From NCBI GenBank assembly GCA_036874045.1, contig CM072337.1:7130001-7194000 (forward strand): a stretch of 64,000 bases of DNA, written 5' to 3'. A program made the position numbers and the translations under genes. Source of the stretch: Cymodocea nodosa. Lineage: Eukaryota > Streptophyta > Magnoliopsida > Alismatales > Cymodoceaceae. The notes below the pieces were generated by a model. The model saw nothing but the letters and a program-made list of their open reading frames with translations. It did not search any database and was not told the origin of the DNA. How positions within the stretch are numbered: the stretch's first letter is position 1; each line of letters opens with the position of its first letter. This document shows, in pieces, positions 46,712-57,706 of the stretch.

Positions 46712-47851
46712 TTAAGAACATGATTGAAAAGTAGAAACAAATGGAATAAATGTATTAGCCCAAGCAAACTTTTTAGGCATAGTTCTTCTTACTATTAATT
46801 CTATTTTAATGCAGTTCTTATTTTTTTTTAATTTGTAAACATGCAATATATTATAAATTCCAAATACGAGTGTATTACCATTAATGATATGTAATGCAGA
46901 AAGGGATCCTTTTTGGTTCCAAGGTAATGTAGCAGTTTCTATTTCTACCTCTATTTCAATATACTCCTCTTCCCACTTCCATTCATTCATGTCTTCCATA
47001 ATCCATATTTGAAATTTCATCAGTTCATCCCACCATCTTATCAGACATAAAGTAGGATCATCTTCTTCATCATACCACATTCCTATTTGAATTTCATTAA
47101 ATTCTGCAGATGGTGTTTTAGCTATTTCACTCGGTACTGGTAAAATTTCTATATAATCATCATAACTGTCTATGCTCACTATGTATAAATCAGATCCATA
47201 TGCTAATGATATCTCCGTGACTAAATAGATATATCCATCAAGTATGACATGTGTTTGGTTAATTAATGATTTCTATCCTAGATATATTATAATGTTTTCA
47301 TTCCAAGATCTGTTCAGAAAATTATACACACTTAAGCGTAAATCTTCACCCCAATTTCCTGTAGGTCTCCAATAATATAATTTTTCAGGAATTGCAGAAT
47401 TTTTATCAGAAAATATTAAAGTTGACCCACAATTTTCAGTTGGTGCTTCAAATATATTAGGTCTTCCTATATTCCATTCTTTTCCTATTATAGGATTTCT
47501 TATCAAAATATCAGGTAATGATAAACTTGCATACCTTGGTCTCGAATTGTATATGATTAATCCTTCATCTATCCCCATAATATGACTCATTCCTTCTAAT
47601 GCATTGGGTGGAATTCCAGTAGTTTCTTCCATAGCCAGATATTCATGGGTATTTGAACTACGATTAAATGACCTCCATATGAATCCATCTCTAATCTTAG
47701 TCATTTTTGCAGCTTGTAGTCCCTGAAAATATTTTTCTTCAATACAGTCTTTAATTTCCTTTGATACACAACACATCCTGCATAGATCTTTAGCTGACAA
47801 GTTACTTAGTATTTCCCTTAGTGCATCCAACGGTAATTGCATTAATTCCAT
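46712..47851 (-). pseudogene. F-box protein gene carried inside Gypsy 2
   Basis: F-box proteins are the substrate-binding subunits of SCF ubiquitin ligases. The product starts MELMQLPLDALREILSNLSA, and residues 5-45 form the F-box that binds Skp1 (LPLDALREILSNLSAKDL, RMCCVSKEIKDCI). The rest resembles the F-box-associated domain: IIYNSRPRYASLSLPDILI, NPIIGKEWNI, then after one interruption YDEEDDPTLCLIRWWDEL and FQIWIMEDMNEWKW, the usual position of the IWVM-type motif. The two open stretches (47273-47851 and 46712-47179) share one frame, together about 379 codons, the usual length for the family. No introns are visible. It has the element's orientation and sits between gag and the 3' LTR. 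It looks like a host gene captured as a processed or intronless copy. With one interruption its activity is doubtful. Confidence 0.82.
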
Positions 47852-48039
47852 TTGTTGATTTTGTAAAATAAAAACAAAAATTTAGCAGAGACAAAAATTA
47901 ACATAACTACTACACACCCTCGTGGAGTTAAGGCATAACTCAACGGACTAAGTTTGTTGAGTTAAAAATTAACTCTACGATACTATTAACTTAAAATAAA
48001 ACATAAATACATACAGATAGTTGCTTCAGATATGCTGCT

Positions 48040-49227
48040 TCATTCAACTGCCCTCCCAAAAGAGGTATCAATTTCATTAACCGTTCTATTGACAGGATTA
48101 GGTATAGCTTGTATTGGCAATCCTCTAGTAAGTCTAACTTCCATTGCTTCCTTTTGTCTAAGTGATATATTTCTATTCTGATTTTGATTTGCAGCATTTC
48201 CAAATATAAATTCTAGACGATTGTTTACTTATTGGATTATCTTTTCTAATTTCTCTATTCCAGCTCCTTGTTCAATTAATACTTCATAACTTATGTTCTT
48301 CTCATTTATATTTTCTCCTCCCTGGAAATTGTTGTTTCTCCAAGATAAATTTGGGTGATTTCTCCAATTAGGATTATAAGAATTTCCCAAGTTATCTCTC
48401 TAGTTTCTAGCATAAATAATATCTAAGTCATTTATGTTTGTATTCTTTTCTGCTAGCTTTTGATTTAATGATAACTCTTCTATTTTCTTTGTTAATTCAT
48501 TTAATTTCACCTCAAGCATAGTATTGGAATCTATTTCATGCATTTCTCTTGGCAATAATCTTTTATCTGCAATAGCTTCAACCGAATTTTCCCACTATGC
48601 AGTTCTTTTTGTAAAATTTTCTAAATATGCCCATGCTTCTTCACTACATAATTTTAAAAATCCATTTTGACAAGTAGATTCTAATAAAGATTTCATTGAA
48701 ACATCTATGCCTTCATAAATTATGTCTATTAATTGTGCTTTACTTATTGCATGATGTGGACATTGAGTCAGTAAATCTTTAAATCTTTCAAAATATTTCC
48801 AGAATGATTCACCCTGTTTTTGGCTACACATTAATATTTCTTTCTTCTTTTTAATCGTTTGATGTGTTGGATAGTATTTTTCCAGAAAAATAGAGCAAAA
48901 TTTAGTCCATGTAGAAATTGAATCAGGCGACAGAGTATATAACCATCTCTTAGCTGTATCTTTTAAAGCGAAAGGGATATATCTAAGTTTAATAGCATCT
49001 ATACTTATGTTCGGCATTCTCATCATTTGACAAACTTCGTTAAATTCTCTAAGGAAATAATAGGCATCCTCTTTTTCTAATCCATGAAAATGTGGCAATT
49101 GAATAATATAATTAGATTTTAGTTCAAACCTATCTCCCTCAAAGTTTGGCAATCGAATACATGAAGGTTCATTAATTAATTCAGGATACAGAATTTCTCC
49201 TAATGGTTTTTCTACTAGAGCAGCCAT
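48040..49227 (-). pseudogene. Gypsy 2 gag (fossil)
   Basis: A coding region of about 396 codons with an Athila/Tat-like Gypsy gag. The start at 49227 (MAALVEKPLGEILYPELI) is shared with Gypsy 1. Motifs: LPHFHGLEKEDAYYFLREF, LRYIPFALKDTAKRWLYTL, STWTKFCSIFLEKYYPTHQ, QGESFWKYFERFKDLLTQC, EGIDVSMKSLLESTC and EEAWAYLENF. The C-terminal part after about residue 210 is decayed but recognisable to its end, where it reads VNEIDTSFGRAVE. No zinc knuckle was recognised. It would form the particle and package RNA. About one or two breaks. Confidence 0.85.
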
Positions 49228-50354
49228 CTCTACGTTCTCTTTTAAAGAAAGGTTAGCTACACCCCAAAGAATTTCGTTAAAGTTCAGTTCAGAAAATTTT
49301 TCAGTACTCCTCTACAATGAAAATTCCTAGGTAGGTGTTCTTACTAATCGTTTAGTGCTTAGAGAACAAGTCCATGTGCTCATAAATAAATAGCAGAAGA
49401 TTAATTACATACCAGTCTGAAGCTTTCCATTCTATAAATATTTGTTGTCGGATGAAAGTTGAATCAGCTGCTTCTCCTTCCAATTCCTCCAACGCTTTCT
49501 CCTTTCTTTTAAAAGTGCTGGTAACTTGTAAATAACATTCTGTTTCATATATATACTGCGCATCCATAAAGTGAATAAATCTCGTTGAAAGAACGTGGCT
49601 TGCAACGTGCATCGTGGTTCCTGTTTTTATGGGTACAAATACCACTACTAATTTCAAATTTTGGTAACCGCTAAACCGACGAAGTTTTGTTTGTGGTTAA
49701 AAGAATAACCGTTCTGCTTAATCCACGAACTAACTTCATTGAGTTACAGATTACTCAACAGAACACAGTCGGTTACTGTTGCTAACTCAACAGACTAACT
49801 TCGTTGAGTTACAAATAACTCAACGGAGTGACCTTATATTATATTACTGACCTCGTGGAGTTACGGTTCACTCAACAGACTTACTTCGTTGAGTCAACAC
49901 TTGGCAGCATCTAAGTTTCACTCTCGTAAGTTTTCTATTTTGTTTTTTTACCGATACTATGCTTCGGTCAGACCTAAATATTTTTTATTTTTTTTATTTT
50001 TCTTTTGGTTGGACCGATACTATGTTTCGGTAAAACCAATATTTTTTTCTGAAAATTAATATACAATTTTTTTTTTCGATTTAACCGATACTACGCTTCG
50101 GTCAGACCTAAATATTTTTTATTTTTTTATTTTTCTTTCAGTTGGACCGATAATATGTTTCAGTAAAACCAATATTTTTTTTTGAAAATTAATATACAAT
50201 TTTTTTTTTAATGTTCCAGTCATACCGATGGATCTAGTCGGTTGAACCGCAACTATTTTTATGTTTTATATATATTTTTAATGTTTAACTCAATTCAATT
50301 CAATTCACTTCGACTCAATTCAATTCAAGTCACCAGCAACGGCGCCATAAAACT
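49228..50354 (-). other. Gypsy 2 leader with hairpin repeats and primer site
   Basis: Noncoding leader. Bases 49730-49900 have GTTGAGTTA/TAACTCAACGGA motifs. Bases 49950-50215 contain two copies of a 134-bp repeat, each with ACCGATACTATGCTTCGGT and a relative that can fold into a short stem (ACCGA/TCGGT). The primer-site complement CCAGCAACGGCGCCA is at 50333-50347, seven bases from the LTR. The small open frame at 49352-49657 is not supported by anything else. Confidence 0.75.
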
Positions 50355-52293
50355 TGTTTGTGTTTTCCCAGCACTACACTAGAAAATCTTGGATTTGTTA
50401 CTTCTATTTTTACCTAGTTAATTTATCTTTATGTCTATTCTTTCTTTTAGAAGTAAACAAACAACCTTTAATACAATTTAGATATTAATTTTAATTTGTA
50501 CTTTAACTGCAAGTGCACAGTGTCTATTGTATTAGTGTGCAAGTACAAGTCGATCCCACACGGAATTGTTGACGAATTTAAGAAATGTTTGATTGTGAAC
50601 AATTCAAATATATATTCAATAAGAACTCCGTTGAGTTACAGTTAACTCAACGAACTTAGTTTGTTGAGTTATGGCTAACTCAACGAACTATCCTCGTGGA
50701 CTTAAGTTAACTCCACGAACCTGTCTCTTCCTTATAATACTACTAGTTACAGAGGAATTCAGCCAACCATTGGGCGATTCCACAGATTGTAAATAACATC
50801 AATTAAGCTTTTTAATGCTAGCTAACATTGGATTTATCATTAAGCAATACTAACATTCAAATGATTCAAATAGTCACCATTAAAATCTTTAAGTTTTTTT
50901 TGTACGAACCAATTTCAGTAAACTTTAAAATTAAAACAATCATAAAACTGGTATAGATAACATTAATCACGATACAACACAAATAATACAACACTCAAAT
51001 ACAACATACAAACAAAGATAAATTGTTTTTGGTATTTTTGTTTTGATGTGAACATGGAAATGGGCGAAAGGTAAAATGTAAAGTAATCTCACTTGACAAT
51101 AAATACTTCCGACACTACTTGCAACGCGATTACACCACTGAAAATTAAACCACTTACACTTCTGTCTCCTCTCCCTATAGAATCGCGAGTCCAGAATTGC
51201 AAGATGATCTCCTCTTCAGCATACAGGCATCAACTCGAAGCCAAGGCTAAAAGCTTTACGATCTCCTGAAATATGAGTCGGCGCTTGGTGAAAATGTCTT
51301 CCCTTCCCGCGACGCGATCACTCCTCACAGTGGTTGTCAGGCACTGTATTTGGCTCGGAATCGACTCGACATCAGGCAAGTATCCTCACAGACCTTCGAT
51401 GATTGGTGATTATGGTGGTGATAACGATGGTTGGTGTAATACTTCGGAGAATCGTCGATACTATCTGCAGAAAGCTCTATGCTCCTCCTTTGTATACACT
51501 GGTCGTCCATCGATCACACTTTCTTCTTTTATTCTTCTTTTCTTTTATATTTCTTCAGTAGTAACTACTTCTGCTTGAATGATCGGTTGGATTTCCTTCC
51601 TTCAGATCAACGACGATGCTTCCTTCTCCATGTGCGATTGAATTCCTACATGATACGTGTAAACGTGGTTTTTCCTTCTAACTGTCTGTTCCTACAACCG
51701 CTACAGTCGCATTTTAGAAAATAACTATAAAATACATGCAATAAAGAAATAAGCCGCTAACCTAATGTGTTACCTTAGTGTATACTCATGTAACTTAACG
51801 CGTGTAGTTATACTAACTTAACGAGTTATAACTTAAGTAAATATACCAGATCTCGACACGTGTCAGCAGTAGTTTAAACATAAAATAACATTTCGGAGAG
51901 TTACAGGTCTAACTATCCGATGCTTAGATGCATTTTCGGATAGTTACAACTAACTCACCGAAAATTCACTTAAGACATTCATTTTGGTATCAACATGTGT
52001 ATATTTGGAAATAATAAAATATTCTCTCTAAACATAACTGTTCGGCAATTTAAACATAACTATCTGAAATATCAAAAAATTCGGATACTTAAGAATTTCA
52101 CAGCCTGCAACTTACCGACAGTTCATAAATGTACTAAATTAACATTAATTCCCCAAAATTAAGTAGATTCTTCAATTAAAGCATATAACAGTGCAATTAT
52201 AACATAATGGCTTAATTCTCATATGATAAGCTAAATATTATGCAATTAACCATCATTTAACCGTTAATAATATGCACTTTTTCATTCTAAACA
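50355..52293 (-). repeat. 5' LTR of Gypsy 2 (1.94 kb)
   Basis: Same ends and internal blocks as the 3' LTR at 42960-44916. The antisense open frame is at 51273-51578. Differences from the partner are mostly C/T and G/A, many at CpG or CHG sites. Confidence 0.93.
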
Positions 52294-52646
52294 CTCTTCG
52301 AAAAGTCCTTTAAGCTTCCGGATAGTTAACTCCTTAACTATCCGATCATTCAATCTCCTTAACTATCTGATTAAATAACTCTCAGAAGGCTTTGTAAAAT
52401 TCAGATAGTTATCCTTCTAACTGTCCGATAGTCTTGCTGCTTTTTTACACTTCAGATACTTGAACTTGTAATTGTCCGATTTTGCTATATCTTGAAAGTA
52501 TTATCAACTGGAACCTTCTCGATCTGTTTATCTACTTGGAATTTGTTCTAACAACCTTCTGATCTAATGCATTACAGACTTAACTATAAAATACAATATA
52601 TTTCCTCACATAGGTTTTGCATTATCAAAATACTCGGGTTCTAATA
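52294..52646 (-). repeat. Left LTR of Copia F, second part
   Basis: After the 5-bp duplication CTCTT this continues the Copia F LTR in register with 59265-59624 and ends TTCTAATA. It is followed at once by the purine-tract complement ATCTCCCCATTTTTGATAAT (52647-52666), with a second tract at about 52893-52910. Confidence 0.9.
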
Positions 52647-53049
52647 ATCTCCCCATTTTTGATAATGACAAAAACCTTTACAATTATTTACATGTATTTC
52701 ACTCCCTAGTGTATTTCTATACATTTTGTCACATAGAGAAATATAAAACAGGAATTTATCAAAACTATACTGACGAGGAGGGATTCCTCCCCCTAACTTT
52801 GAGCAAACTTCTCCTCCTATCTGTGTGTTGAGTTTTTCTCTTTCAATTCTTGCTGGAAATACTGTAAGTGACCATATACTTGACAAATTTCCAAATTCTT
52901 CTCTCCCTTTTTGTCATTATATAAAAAGGTGAGGACTGTAAAAATGATTTTCTGTAAAACTGATATTGACTGTATCTTGCATGAGTAGGTTAGCAGAAAA
53001 ACAAGCTCCCATATGGTGAGCTTAATGAAAAAATATTTAAAGATCTTGT

Positions 53050-54480
53050 AAAGAACATATTCTTAGATTTCGTCTAATATGATTAAAAGTTGATTCATTT
53101 AAAGGTTTGGTGAAAATATCTGCAAGTTGATTTTCTGTTGTCACAAACTTAAGTGAAATGTTCCCTTTCTCCACATGATCTCTTAAAAAATGATGTCTGA
53201 TCTCGATATGCTTGGCTCTGGAATGAAGTACTGTATTCTTAGATAGACTGATTGCATTGTTGTTATCACAAAATATGATTGAATTCTGAATTTTCAGTCT
53301 GTAATCTGCTAGAGTTTGCTACATCCAAAGGATTTGTGCACAACACAATCCAACTGCAGTATACTCGGCTTCAGTAGTAGATAAAGCTATACAATTTTGT
53401 TTCCTACTGAACTATGAGATTAAAGAACATCCAAGTAATTGACAAGTACCACTGGTGCTTTTTCTATTAGATCTACTACCTGCATAATCTGCATCTTTAT
53501 AGCTTGTTAAAATCAAACTATTGTCAGTTGAGTAGAATAATCTGAAATCTTTTGTTCCTTGTAGATATTTGAAAATCCTTTTGACTGATTTCAAATGTGA
53601 TTCCTTTGGTGATGCTTGAAATCTAGCACACAAGCATACACTGAACATAATATCTGACCTGCTAGCTGAAAGGTATAACAGGGATCCAATCATACCTCTA
53701 TATTGCCTTTGATCCACTACAACACTTGAATCATCCATTTCCATTTTAATGCTTGAACTCATTGCAGTATTTGTGGATTTGATGTTTTCATAACCAAATT
53801 TCTTCAACATCTCTTTACAGTATTTTTCTTGGTTGACAAAGATACCATTATGCACTTGATGAATCTATAATCCCAAGAAAAACTTCAATTCTCCCATCAT
53901 GCTCATTTCGAATTTATTTTTCATCAAATTCTTAAATTCTTGACAAAGATCTTCTGAAGTGGCTCCAAAGACTATATCATCAACATGTATCTATACAATC
54001 AACATATGCACATCAAAAGTTTTGATAAACAAAGTGTTGTCCACTTTGCCTATAGAAAAATTGTTTCTAGTTAAAAACTTTTTCAATTTCTCATACCATG
54101 CTCTAGGTGCCTGTTTCAGACCATAAAGAGCCTTTCTTAATATGAAGACATGATTCGACTTGAATTCATCTTCAAATCCAAGAGGTTGTTTGACAAACAC
54201 TTCTTCCTGAATTTCTCCATTTAAGAATGCACTTTTCACATCCATTTGAAACAATCTTATCTTCATACTACTTGCAAAAGCAAGCAACATTCTGATAGCT
54301 TCAATTCTGGCTATGGGAGAAAAAGTTTCTTCATAGTCAATACCTTCCTGCTGATTGTAGCCTTGAGCAACTAATCGAGCTTTATTTTTGAGAATATCAC
54401 CTTCTTCATCTAATTTATTTTTGAAAATCCATTTAGTTCCAATGATGGATTTTCCTACAAGTTTTTCTACTAGTTCCTAA
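53050..54480 (-). pseudogene. Copia F reverse transcriptase and RNase H (fossil)
   Basis: The RT N-terminal half is open at 53991-54290 ([39 protein letters not shown]). The C-terminal half is at 53412-53855 ([54 protein letters not shown]). RNase H follows to about 53050, with LADYRLKIQNSI- and LLAEYTAVGL-type matches. All three parts are in standard order for Ty1/Copia and close to Copia A. Several breaks. No extra ORF follows before the purine tract. Confidence 0.85.
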
Positions 54481-56100
54481 ACATTGTTTTTCTGAAACTG
54501 ATTTAATTCTTCCTGCATAGCCATAGTCCAGTAGGTATCCTTACATGCTTCATCTACTGATTTTGGCTCTATTTCTGACACAAATGCACAAAAATTATAG
54601 ATATCTTGTGTTTTGCTCCTAGTTTGAACCCCTTTAGATATATTTCCAATAATTTGTTCCTCAGGATGATCAGATCTAAACTTCCAACTATCAAGATTCT
54701 GAAATCTATTGTGGAGATTCTGGTCTGACACTTGTGATTTTGAGTTTCTACTTGTAGTTATCATCTTCAAAGTATTCATTTTTACTATCATATTTAATCT
54801 TCAACTTTTTGAAATTCTGGATCAAATCTTCATCAAACTGAACATTTATACTTTCCTCCACTCTTCTATCTTCAACAAAATATACTCTGTAAGCTTTGCT
54901 TCTCGAGGAGTAACCAACAAGTATGGTAGGTTCAGACTTAGCATCAAACTTGTCTTTAGCATTTCTTGTATTTAAGACAAAACATTTGCATCCAAATGTC
55001 TTAAAATAGCCAACATTTGGAGTTTTATCGAACCAAATTTCAAAGGGTGTCTTATTCAATATGGATTTAATGTGAGTTCTGTTGGAAATGTGACAAGCTG
55101 TTCCTACAGCTTCTGCCTAGAGAAATTTAGGTAGATCCATGGCATTTAACATAGTTCTAGTCATTTCTTATAATGTCCTATTTTTCCTTTCCACAACTCC
55201 ATTTTGAGCAGGAGTTCTAGGACAAGAGAATTCATGCAGAATTCCAAATGAATTGCAAAGGTTTTCAAATTCATAGTTTTCAAATTCCCCTCCATGATCA
55301 CTTTTAATTTTCTTCACTGTTAGTTCCTTTTGATTCTGAACTCTTATGCAAAAATTCTTGAACTCATTGCAAGTTTCATTTTTATGTGTCAAAAATATTA
55401 CCCAAGTTAATCTAGAGAAATCATCAACAATAACAAAGGTATATTTTTAACCCCCAAGATTTGATACTTGAGAAGGACCAAACAAATCTAGATGTAGCAG
55501 TTCTAATGGCCTTTTGGTGGAAACAACACTTTTGCTGTGAAGAGCAGTTCTCTTCTGCTTCCCTAGCATACACTCACTGCACACTCTATCCTTCTTAAAA
55601 GTGAGTTTAGGCAGACCCCTAACAAGATCACTCGTGGATAGCTTTCTGATATTCTTCATACTGATGTGACCAAGTCTTCTATGCCACACCCAATCGTCTT
55701 TACCAGTTGCTACCAAACAGGAATTGCTTGCAGAATTTTCACATGGAAAGTTTAATGTATATATTGAGCAATTTCTAATACTAGTAAATTTTGTTTCATT
55801 TGTGGCAGTATCAATAATGTAGTAGTTTTTAGCATTAAAAGAAACAGTATAGCCTTTATCACATAATTGTCCTACACTTAACAAATTTTGTTTTAATCCA
55901 TTTACATGCAAGACATTCTCAATTATACCATTTTCAGATGTAATATTTCCTATTGCAGTTATTTTACACTTTTCATTATTTCCAAACTTAACAGATCCTG
56001 AACTTAAGCTTTTAACTGAGTCAAGAAAGCTTTCCTTACTTGTCATGTGCTTTGAGCATCCACTGTCCACAATCCATTTAGTTGAACGTGCTTGAAACTC
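54477..56100 (-). pseudogene. Copia F protease, pre-integrase and integrase (fossil)
   Basis: The protease signature DSGCSKHMT opens the 55447-56070 stretch, followed by SVKFGNNEKCKITAIGN, the pre-integrase WVWHRRLGHISMKNIRKL, CSECMLGKQ and the integrase start LELLHLDLFGPSQVSNLGG. The catalytic SDHGGEFEN and NGVVERKNR are at 55168-55392. The C-terminal tail (YFKTFGCKCFVLN, VGYSSRSKAYRVYF) is at 54748-55059, then the linker to RT with EEQIIGNISKGVQTRSK. Close to Copia A in every part. A few breaks. Confidence 0.87.
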
Positions 56101-56338
56101 CTTGTCACCCTACAAATCATACTGAAATTAAAGCTTTTGGTACCCAAATCTTCTTGGGTCTAATAGAGTTAGTCCTTAAAACATTAAATCTATTGCCTCT
56201 TGGCAGCCACATATGACCTGATCTTCATTTGATGGCAAACACAGTGGTGCCATCTCTATAAGATCGAATCACTCCACCACGATAAGGTATTTCCTGTGGT
56301 GTAGCATACCCTAGGCCATATTTATTCCCATTTAATCG

Positions 56339-57657
56339 TTAAGATCCTATTATTTTATTTAGTCCTTTTTGTCCTTGAGTAAATTTATATATAGTATCTT
56401 TCAAATCTGATATAGTAGTTAATAGATTTTTATTTTCATCTTTTAATTCACAGTTATCACAACTATACTTATCTAAATTTGATTTTAGATTTCTATTTTC
56501 AACTATAGTTGATTCTAATTCAGCAAATGAATTTTCTAAGCAATGATTTAATCTTTTAATTTCTTTCTTAAAATCTCTACACTTCACATATAAATTATCT
56601 ATAGTAGATAGAAGACTGTTTATGTCTAAATCATCATGCTCATTTTCTGAACTAAAGGAAGTAGAGCATACCTCTTGTGCTGCAAAACAAACATTGGCTG
56701 CAACTTCTTCTTCAGAATCTGATGAACAGCTTGAAGAGCTATTGTCATCCCACGTAGCTTTGAGAGCCATCTTCTTTTTGTCCTTCAATCTCTTCTTCTT
56801 ATCTCCTTGATCCTCTTATGTCTGAAATGGACAAAAGGTCTGTATGTGCCCTTGCCTTTTACATTTGAAATATGTAGGGACCGTTCTTTTAGAAGAGCTG
56901 GACTTATTCTTTTTCTTCATAAACTTTCTGAAGTGCCTTGCCAACAACATGATCTCATCATCGTCTGAGCTTAGAGCTTCCACTGTAGATGGAAATGCCA
57001 TTTCCTTTTTCTTTTCAACAGCTCCTTCTTGCTCTTTCCAATCCTTCATCTGAGCTTCGTGGGCCAGAAGATTGCCCAACAGTTCTTCAATTGTGTAATT
57101 GTTGAGATCCTTGGAATCTTGAATAGATGTGAACTTCTGTTTCTACTCAATAGTTAAGCTCCTCAGGATCTTCTGTACCTGTTCACGTGAAGAGAACTCC
57201 TTTCCCAAGCCTTTCAGACTATTAATGATTTCAGTAAATCTAGAAAACATTTCAGTTATGTTTTCATTATCATTCATTCTAAATAGTTTTAGTTTTCTCA
57301 AAAGAACACTGATTTTTGTATCCTTAACTTGGCTTGTATCTTCATGAGTAACTTGAAGGATTTTCCAAGCCTCATGAGCAGACTTACATGCAGATACCTT
57401 ATTATATTGATCAACAGTTAGTGCACAATAAATGGCATTCAGCCCTCTAGCATCCAACTAGATGATTTTCTCATCCTCCTCAAACTAGTTCATAATATCA
57501 CTGGTTGGAAGTGTAGTTCCAAGAACAATAGTCTTCCAGAGTTTAACATCTGAACTCCTAAGGAAGCACTCCATTCTATTCTTCCAATAGTTATAATTGG
57601 AACCATCGAATAGAGGAGGTCTGTGGATGTTTTGTCCCTCAGCAAATTGAGCCATAA
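56339..57657 (-). pseudogene. Copia F gag with knuckle region (fossil)
   Basis: The N-terminus lies at about 57657 (MAQFAEGQNIHRPPLFDG, NYNYWKNRM). The UBN2-type domain is at 57143-57457 (LDARGLNAIYCALTVDQYNK-like, EAWKILQVTHEDTSQ, FTEIINSLKGLGKEF). Then come HEAQMKDWKEQE and the knuckle region KCKRQGHIQTFC (56816-57079), and a basic/serine linker with a coiled-coil C-terminus (56339-56788). Same layout as the Copia A gag. A few breaks. Confidence 0.85.
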
Positions 57658-57692
57658 ATCTAGATGGTTAAATCTTATGAAGGATTAACCTT

Positions 57693-57704
57693 GCTCTAAT
57701 ACCA
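57693..57704 (-). other. Primer-binding site of Copia F
   Basis: The minus strand reads TGGTATTAGAGC two bases from the LTR end, of Met-tRNA type. Confidence 0.85.
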
Positions 57705-57706
57705 AT

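Larger units (their letters stand above)
42960..52293 (-). mobile_element. Gypsy 2 (Athila/Tat-like), gag-only, carrying an F-box gene
   Basis: Minus-strand Gypsy element of 9.33 kb. 3' LTR 42960-44916, purine tract at 44917-44932, noncoding 3' region, F-box gene (46712-47851), gag (48040-49227), leader with primer site at 50333-50347, and 5' LTR 50355-52293. It lies inside the left LTR of Copia F, flanked by CTCTC (42955-42959) and CTCTT (52294-52298). The two LTRs differ by about 3-5% in the stretches compared, mostly transitions, so it is young. I find no protease, RT, RNase H or integrase. It therefore looks non-autonomous, of the type called TR-GAG. Gag has about one or two breaks. Confidence 0.9.

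Noticed and set aside
54709-54975. Plus-strand frame over the Copia F integrase
   Set aside because: Antisense shadow of a coding region in an AT-rich sequence.
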